DNA from: Actinomadura meyerae
Lineage (GTDB): Bacteria > Actinomycetota > Actinomycetes > Streptosporangiales > Streptosporangiaceae
Length of the DNA stretch: 64,000 nucleotides
Reading direction: 5' to 3'
NCBI RefSeq assembly: GCF_900188445.1
Contig: NZ_FZOR01000027.1
Location: 47,884-111,883 of the forward strand
Program-made: the position numbers and the translations under genes
Notes under the pieces: model-generated
What the model saw: only the letters and a program-made list of their open reading frames with translations
What the model was told of the DNA's origin: nothing
Databases searched by the model: none
Shown here: positions 59,901 to 64,000 of the stretch, in pieces
How positions within the stretch are numbered: the stretch's first letter is position 1
Layout of the letters: every line of letters starts with the position of its first letter

Positions 59901-60868
59901 CACGAGGGCTGCCCATTGCTGTTAGCGGTCTTGCCATCCACGCTCGCCGAGGAGTAGGAAATTTCTACCTTTGGGGTAAGCCCACCCGGTGTCGGTGGGA
60001 CGCGCATCGGATACGACCAGGTGAAGTCGCCACTGTTTCCACCGGAGTTCCAAGTTGCCGACGCCTTCAGGGAAGTGGCCTTGTAGTCGCCTTGGGAGCT
60101 GTCGGAGTCAGCGGCTGCGACCAGCAGCGTCGCGTTCTGCCCGGCCGCCGCCGTCCGCGCACCGGAAGGGGCCGCCGGGGCGGCGTCCACCTCGGCGGTC
60201 AGGGTCTTGGCCGCCGCGTCGTTGTCGGTTGTCAACGGCTCGCCGGTGCGGCATTCGGGGGTGTCGGGCGTGGTCAAGGCGCATTGCGGCAGCTGGGTGA
60301 GGCGCAGCCGAGCGCCGTAGGCGCCACCGAATGCTTGCGCGAATGTGGAGTAGTCGAGCTGTACCTTTGCCCGGCCCGGGGTGCCGGCATCGGTGCGCGC
60401 CACCGTGAAGGCCAGACCGTCCACCCCGAGCCGCTGGGGGGTCTGCCGGTCGAGGACCTGCACACGCACTCGGTCCGCCGCCGGCACAGCCCGCGCAGCA
60501 TGGGCTTGCTTCCCCGGCGCCAACACCCGCACGGGGAGCGTGCCCGCACGGGCACCGGAGCTCTTGGGGTCGGAGGGGACGGCGACCTCGGCGGCTCCCG
60601 GTTTCGGCCATGCGGCCCTGGCCGCGGGCCCGGGTTCGGCGGGGTCGGTCTTGCGGGGCCGGACCTTCAGGTCATGACCCGGCACCGGCTTCTCATGAGT
60701 GGCCGCCTTGGGGCGCTGGGAATGGGGCGGGTCGGCCAGCACCGGTGGCACCGACAGCAGCCCGGCCGGCATCGCCATCGCCACCACGGCCGCGACCACG
60801 GTCACGACCCTGCGCGATCCCAGTACCAGCCTCTTGCGGCCTGCGTTCACGACGTCCTCCATCGCCAC
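53987..60868 (-). CDS. Rhs/YD-repeat polymorphic toxin with HINT protease and DUF4258-type C-terminal toxin
   Basis: 2293 residues. Signal peptide (about 18-46), a SpvB-like N-terminal part with YSSASVDGKTANSNGQPSWVG (about 305), YD repeats (about 1050-1800) and the Rhs core end GLTHLGAREYDPDTGRFISVDPL (about 1835). An autoproteolytic HINT domain follows (about 2052-2230), with Cys in CPVSSFVPGTTVLMADG, TAHHPFWV and a terminal LVHNAGC. The last 64 residues (SGHARDQMEARGLTEDMVEQ to VVLNTNGHVVSAGRN) match DUF4258, a predicted RNase-type toxin. Secreted contact-dependent inhibition is likely. Immunity gene overlaps the stop; a LamG protein lies 105 bp upstream. Confidence 0.92.
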   Translation of the reverse strand: MAMEDVVNAGRKRLVLGSRRVVTVVAAVVAMAMPAGLLSVPPVLADPPHSQRPKAATHEKPVPGHDLKVRPRKTDPAEPGPAARAAWPKPGAAEVAVPSDPKSSGARAGTLPVRVLAPGKQAHAARAVPAADRVRVQVLDRQTPQRLGVDGLAFTVARTDAGTPGRAKVQLDYSTFAQAFGGAYGARLRLTQLPQCALTTPDTPECRTGEPLTTDNDAAAKTLTAEVDAAPAAPSGARTAAAGQNATLLVAAADSDSSQGDYKATSLKASATWNSGGNSGDFTWSYPMRVPPTPGGLTPKVEISYSSASVDGKTANSNGQPSWVGEGFDLWPGYIERRYKSCEDDGAPKDEWGISPGDQCWGYDNATVTWNGKGGELIKASDGSWRIKGDDGTKFEKLTSSATGNGDDNGEYWKVTTTDGTQYFFGLNRLPGWETGKPETNSTWTSPVFGDDSGEPCHDSSFAGSWCQQAYRWNLDYVVDPSGNAINYTYGTETNHYGRNLKAADETPYTRGGYLKTISYGLRKDALFAKAPAQVTFTTSERCIPDANFDCDPSKIGDNPDKWWDVPWDLNCNSGQECKDAHGTLSPTFWSRKRLTKVTTQILKPDASGYRPVDSWALDHEWKLADVERDLVLKEITHTGHAATDGGDPVTLPKVTFNHVQLPNRLDKTGDDILAYIRYRLGAIYDESGGQIDISYSDPDCSLSDLPTPETNTTRCMPVIWTPPGREEPITDWFHKYVVTSVIQTDRTGLAPDMATKYQYLGGAAWHFDDDDGLTKEKNKTWSQWRGYGQVRTLTGGFDNPAAQTDTFYLRGMDGDRKNKDGGEKSVTVSDGEGGTYTDHDALAGFTLKTVQYTAPGGSIHAKTVNTPWRVQTASRTRSWGTTTANVTAVDTTHTWTAKDGGGWTETKTDNDYTASGPGVGRQTMANDLGDTGTSSDDRCTRISYADDNGAWMVSFPSRVEIVSVACTATPDRPAQVVSDMRTYYDSGGFGAAPSKGDITKADRLSGYDGATPQYVTQATTSYDSFGRATQVKNALGQVTTTVYTDTQGLTTKKQTTTPPATPGSASTALTTTEELDPAWGEPTRSIDANGLQTDLVYDGLGRLVQVWLPNRSKANNPHPNYAFGYQVAEGQIVAVTTKALTASGGQRVEKIELLDGWLRSRQTQAPSPDGRLITDSFFDERGQIVKAYTAYPAAGAPETALFGVGTPGNVESQTRTEYDGLGRETVEKAMKGNGSQPEQELWRTTYSYGGGNRTSVTPPTGGTPSSQFVDARGQVIERRQYKAATPTGDYDSTTYTYTPAGEIASVTDPSGNTFTSAYDVRGRKIQTTDPDKGTSTFTYDDLDRVVSTTDARGKKIFTTYDGLGRKTATHEGAADGPLLTSYTYDTATRGKGKLAKSIRHYDGAQYINQVHGYDTLSRVEAAAVTIPSHQGALAGTYLFTTNYNLDGTIQSSTLPAAGGLPLEALVNTYDTWLRPTRMASTKATYVNDTVYTPTGKVSILELGTAPKRAWQTFTYQYGAQRLDTAKTLREGIDGDDRYATYHYTDSGRITSITDNSRDGVDNQCFTYDHLQRLTQAWTQGSTDACASEPASSLIGGPAPYWRSFTYDKAGNRTGETRHGIAGTADTTRTYTYAPAGQGNRLTQVTQTGPTGNRTDTYGYDATGNTATVQTSDGSPTTRTQTFDWDTEGELAKVSENGNDENHIYDADGNRLIRKDPAGTTLYLPDGTELHTLSGATTATGTRYYDFAGQTVAMRTSDGTITYLTGDHQGTAQVAVNAATQVSTVRRLTPFGSIRGMDEDATWPGDKGFVGGTRDTTGLTHLGAREYDPDTGRFISVDPLMDQADPQQMNGYTYANNNPVTHADPDGQCPPDICGAGYVPVGHKKPLMTGGCGHDCGDPPPGFTSSINKPVHVRWGDTVVHARNSMAYTAALQRMMQRVYMKYAGTLGPLDPQLMPTCATEGTACFPGDLGRLGNFANLLCQIGGFTCERMSGLEFFGVGMRSFVDLGGFGKDGGITGANGGGRRSGGRSGANSGDGQSGGAKNGRPPAAETPSGSCPVSSFVPGTTVLMADGSRKPIEEIEVGDKVLATDPVSGETRAQPVLGTITSKGEKNLVQITIDTDAPALGWMTDEEPKDGASTLLAANRVGSGLVIATAHHPFWVADGINAWVEAGDLERGMWLRTSGGAYVQISHVEHLAVHHQRVHNLTIANTHTYHVGVGVAVLVHNAGCVRSYSGHARDQMEARGLTEDMVEQTVRTGKKTRGNRPGTTKYKTKKIWVVLNTNGHVVSAGRN

Positions 60869-60973
60869 CGCCCCATGGCCCGGGGCGCATTATGCGATCA
60901 GCAGAAGAGAAATCGGTTGGGGGGGCAGGGGCGGTCCGCCGCTCCGTACAGGGCGCAGCGGCGGACGCCGGGG

Positions 60974-63900
60974 CTAGGGGCCGTCGTCGGTGGGGAGTTC
61001 GACTCCGCCGGCCAGCATCTGGACCTGCTCGGTGGTCAGCGCGCCCTGGTAGGCCCAGATGTCATCCAGAGCATCAGTCCAGTACTCGGTGCCATCGGCC
61101 GCGCCGAACTTGGTACGGCCCACCTGCAACCCGCCGTTGCCCTCAGCCTTGAACCCGATCACCTGGTCCTGCTGGGACACACTCTCGGACGTCTGCTCCA
61201 GCTGCCCGTCCACATACAGGCTCACCCGATCGCGCAACGCGTCGTACACCACCGCCACATGCACCCAGTCCGCCACCACGAACCCCGAATGCGACGCCGA
61301 CAGCGCACCCGCCGACCCGTCATCGGAGTTGTGCATCACGACCTGCCAGACGCCCTGCTCCTCAGGGTCTTCACCCGGCACATACCGCAACGCGAACGCA
61401 TCCGTCGCCGCACCCGGCTGAGAGAACACCGTCGCCGGCTGCAACGGCCGGCCCGCGTTGCGGACCCATCCGGCGACCGTGAAGCTCTCGTTCGTCGTCA
61501 CCACCGGATCGGCGGTCTCGGCGAACGCCTTCACCGCCGGGTCCAGCTTCAATCCCGCCTCCGAACCCCAGCCCTTGAACCCGGCCGCCGGATCGATGAA
61601 CGCACCGTTGTGCAGCACCAGCCCCGGCCCCGCACCGTCCTTGGTCTCCCCTGCACCATCGGTGTTCAGCAGCCAGCGGGCCTTGAGCACCGGGTGCTGG
61701 GTGACCATCTCCTCGGCTTCGCGGTCGCCGACGATCCGGTCGTAGACCTGCACGTCGTCGATCTCGCCCGCCCAGTGGTCGACGGGGGCGCCGCCCCACT
61801 GGGAGCGTCCGATCTCCAGGCCGCCGGTCGCCTGCCAGCGGGACGTGACCTCGGCGCTGTCGGTGCCGCGTACACCGTTGACGTAGATCCGCAGGCGCTT
61901 GGAGACGTCGTCGTACACCCCGACCACGTGCGTCCACTCATCGGTCTGCGCAAGATCCTTGGAGGTGGCCTGGTACCAGCCTGCTTCATCGCTGTCATAG
62001 GCGGTGCGGGCGAACACCCACCGGCCTGTCGCCTCGACATACTTCAGGTAGAACGCACTCTTGGATTCCCCGCGCGCCGAGACCGCGGTGAAGTTGCGGC
62101 TGGGCGAGGTAGCGCTGCCATCGGCCTTCAACCACGCCGATACTGCGAAACTGCGCATGGTGTTGATGACGGGTCCCTCGGTCGCGGCGTACTGCTGGGC
62201 GGTGTTGTCCGTCTGCAGCGCGGTGTTCACCTGCCCGGGCGCGCCGAGCGTGGCGCCGTTGTGGAGGGTGGCCTTCCACGGCGCGGCCGAGCTGTAGACC
62301 ACGGGTTTGCCCGCCGGTTCGTCCATGTTCCAGTCCGCCACCAGGCCCGTACCCGCAGGGACGGTGCCGCCGGCGAGTTGCTGGGCCTGCGAGTGGGACA
62401 AGGCCTGGTCGAACACCCGGACGTCGTCAATGGCTCCCGGCCAATTGTTGACGAAGAAACCGTTATAGAGGCTTCGACCGATCTGCAGTGGACCATGCGT
62501 TGCCAGCGGTGTGACGCCGTTCCCGGTCGCCTGGAGCTCACCGTCGACGTAGAGCCGCATCTGGGCCGCAGACTTGTCGTACACGCCGACCAGGTGACTC
62601 CACTCCCCCAGCGGAAGCGGGGTGTCGTCTACCGCCCACTGCCATGGTGTGCCGTCGGTGTTGTTGTCGACGGTGGGCCACTCGAAGATGGCCTCGCCCC
62701 CAGCGTGCATCCCTAGGACGAAGCCGCTTTGGTACGTCCCTGCTTGGGCGACGAGTTCCCCCTGGCGGTGCTCAGTCGGCTTGGCCCAGGCCGACACCGT
62801 GAAGCTCTGGGTGGTGTCGATGGCCGGCAGACTGCTCTCGGCGTACCCGGTCGTCCCGTCCAGTGTCAGCGCGGTGCCGTTCTTGCCCGCCCCGCCCAGG
62901 GTCGCCGCGCCGTGCAGCCATGCCGGCCGTCCCGGGCCGGAAGAGGTCACCTCGGTCGATCCGGCTCCCTCGTCCATCGTGAAGGTGGCAACCGGCTCGG
63001 TCCCCGTGTTCGCGCGGAATTCGTACGAGACCGTGGACCCGTTCTGGTTGGACGGGGCGAAGGCCTGCACGGTCAGCACGTTGGGGCCCGAGCGGGTTGG
63101 CGCGATCTGCACCTGCCGGGGCGCACCGGCCGTGGTGGTCACCGTGCGGGCCGGTTCGTCGTTGAGAGTGACGACGTACCGGTCGGCGACACCTTCGGAG
63201 TCGGAGATGGTGAACGTGCCCGCCTGGCCGACCCCGCCATGCCAGTTGTCATCGGCCGGATAGTCGGTGGACGTGATGGTCGGCTTGGCCGGGACTGCGG
63301 GGTCGTAGATGAAGTAGCAGCCGGTTTGGGCGCCGTCGTAGGACCAGGGCCCCCACTGCTCGCCGTCCCAGGCCCGCACACCCCAGCCGATCTTGGTGCG
63401 CTGCGGGATCGTGGACGGCAAAGTGACCGAGAAGCGGCTGCCGGAGGTCTTGGCCGGAGTGAGCGACGAGGTCCACTTGGGGCCCCAGTCCGACCCATCG
63501 GCATTGTTGGCCCAATGCAGCGTGAACTGGCCCTGCACCTTGTTCTTGTCCTCGGTGTCGGGATCCTTCAAATACGCATACACCGTGGAGATGTCGTTGA
63601 CGGTCTGCTGCTGCCCGCTGGGCAGGCACTTGGTGCCCGGGTTGGCGAACATGGTGTCGGTATCGGGCTGCGACGGCGGATTGTTGTACTGCACCTTCAA
63701 ATACGCGTCATCAGCGAACCGCTTCCACCAGTCCATCGTCGACTCGCTGTAAGCCCGCAACCCCAACGTGATCGTCGAATTCCCGGCATTCACCGCGCTC
63801 TGCACATGCGACCGCAACTTGGACCCGCCGAACTCCACCGGCGTCTTGGAACAGTACGCCACATCCCGCGAAGTCAGATGCTCCAACCACACCGACGAAG

Positions 63901-64000
63901 TATTGGTGTTGTTCCACGTCGCATACGACTTCAACGCCGTCGTCCGCCACAACTGCACCGACGTCGGATTACTGCAGTTGTACGCACTGGTCTCAAACGC
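60974..64000 (-). CDS. LamG-repeat secreted protein paired with the Rhs toxin (5-prime end beyond the window)
   Basis: About 1009 residues are visible; the frame is open to the window edge, so the start and signal are missing. After a Cys-containing domain (about 1-300 of the visible part: CSKTPVEFGG, GTKCLPSGQQ) come three LamG/concanavalin-type domains, each with a SFTVSAW/SFAVSAW/SFTVAGW strand, a HVVGVYD/HVAVVYD strand and a DDVxVxD or DDIWAY end. Such DNRLRE/LamG proteins regularly sit just upstream of actinobacterial Rhs genes and probably help present or bind the toxin. Confidence 0.88.
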   Translation of the reverse strand, partial: AFETSAYNCSNPTSVQLWRTTALKSYATWNNTNTSSVWLEHLTSRDVAYCSKTPVEFGGSKLRSHVQSAVNAGNSTITLGLRAYSESTMDWWKRFADDAYLKVQYNNPPSQPDTDTMFANPGTKCLPSGQQQTVNDISTVYAYLKDPDTEDKNKVQGQFTLHWANNADGSDWGPKWTSSLTPAKTSGSRFSVTLPSTIPQRTKIGWGVRAWDGEQWGPWSYDGAQTGCYFIYDPAVPAKPTITSTDYPADDNWHGGVGQAGTFTISDSEGVADRYVVTLNDEPARTVTTTAGAPRQVQIAPTRSGPNVLTVQAFAPSNQNGSTVSYEFRANTGTEPVATFTMDEGAGSTEVTSSGPGRPAWLHGAATLGGAGKNGTALTLDGTTGYAESSLPAIDTTQSFTVSAWAKPTEHRQGELVAQAGTYQSGFVLGMHAGGEAIFEWPTVDNNTDGTPWQWAVDDTPLPLGEWSHLVGVYDKSAAQMRLYVDGELQATGNGVTPLATHGPLQIGRSLYNGFFVNNWPGAIDDVRVFDQALSHSQAQQLAGGTVPAGTGLVADWNMDEPAGKPVVYSSAAPWKATLHNGATLGAPGQVNTALQTDNTAQQYAATEGPVINTMRSFAVSAWLKADGSATSPSRNFTAVSARGESKSAFYLKYVEATGRWVFARTAYDSDEAGWYQATSKDLAQTDEWTHVVGVYDDVSKRLRIYVNGVRGTDSAEVTSRWQATGGLEIGRSQWGGAPVDHWAGEIDDVQVYDRIVGDREAEEMVTQHPVLKARWLLNTDGAGETKDGAGPGLVLHNGAFIDPAAGFKGWGSEAGLKLDPAVKAFAETADPVVTTNESFTVAGWVRNAGRPLQPATVFSQPGAATDAFALRYVPGEDPEEQGVWQVVMHNSDDGSAGALSASHSGFVVADWVHVAVVYDALRDRVSLYVDGQLEQTSESVSQQDQVIGFKAEGNGGLQVGRTKFGAADGTEYWTDALDDIWAYQGALTTEQVQMLAGGVELPTDDGP

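Overview
The window is 64 kb of very GC-rich DNA with dense bidirectional genes, frequent GTG starts, GTGA/ATGA stop-start overlaps and leaderless-looking promoters. The gene content is actinobacterial: MurT/GatD, DUF2516, nitrobindin, a DUF574 methyltransferase, a 13E12-type DUF222-HNH protein, an F420-type LLM oxidoreductase and a CmlR-type exporter. A soil actinomycete of the Thermomonosporaceae or Streptosporangiaceae type is my best guess; this is inference, because no rRNA or tRNA gene was seen in the window.

Layout. 1-2.5 kb holds two unknown genes and a DUF222-HNH nuclease. 2.7-4.44 kb holds a compact, fully base-paired palindromic element split by an intact IS4-family element with 18-bp ends and a 10-bp target duplication. 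4.5-12.4 kb is a set of small stress/redox units, each with its own regulator: TetR with an MDR reductase, a double-MerR regulator, a chloramphenicol exporter with a probable leader-peptide attenuator, an aldo/keto reductase, and Ohr divergent from an LLM oxidoreductase/hydrolase/HxlR operon. 12.4-13.1 kb is a ribbon-helix-helix/PIN-like toxin-antitoxin pair. 13.8-18.7 kb is a lipid-type locus: type III polyketide synthase, isoprenylcysteine-methyltransferase-like enzyme, MMPL exporter and divergent TetR. 18.7-35 kb is mostly conserved housekeeping: AlaX, DUF2516, an XRE regulator, a zinc peptidase, DUF2207, GntR with a CynX-type carrier, asparaginase, a BKACE enzyme, Dtd, YgfZ, Fur, nitrobindin, DsrE and TerC. 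It also holds two very small ORFs: a 12-codon one with an extreme Shine-Dalgarno and a 29-residue membrane peptide. 35-44.7 kb holds a WYL regulator with a DinB-like enzyme, a secreted GH11 xylanase, an NmrA-type reductase, a P450 divergent from a DUF574 methyltransferase, a Tat-type phosphatase, and the essential murT-gatD operon.

45-53.4 kb is the least understood part: tandem zinc-ribbon/single-TM paralogues behind a CRP-like site, then a three-gene minus-strand unit of a HerA-like ATPase, a multi-TM protein and a small protein. The last two share a glycine-rich peptide motif, and a perfect 16-bp palindrome lies inside the unit. 53.7-64 kb is a polymorphic toxin locus: a LamG-repeat secreted protein cut by the window edge, a 2293-residue Rhs/YD-repeat protein ending in a HINT protease and a DUF4258-type toxin, and a translationally coupled DUF2283-type immunity gene.

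Two patterns cut across the window. Many regulators have clear palindromic sites in their own promoters. Several genes also carry short tandem repeats at or just after the stop codon.
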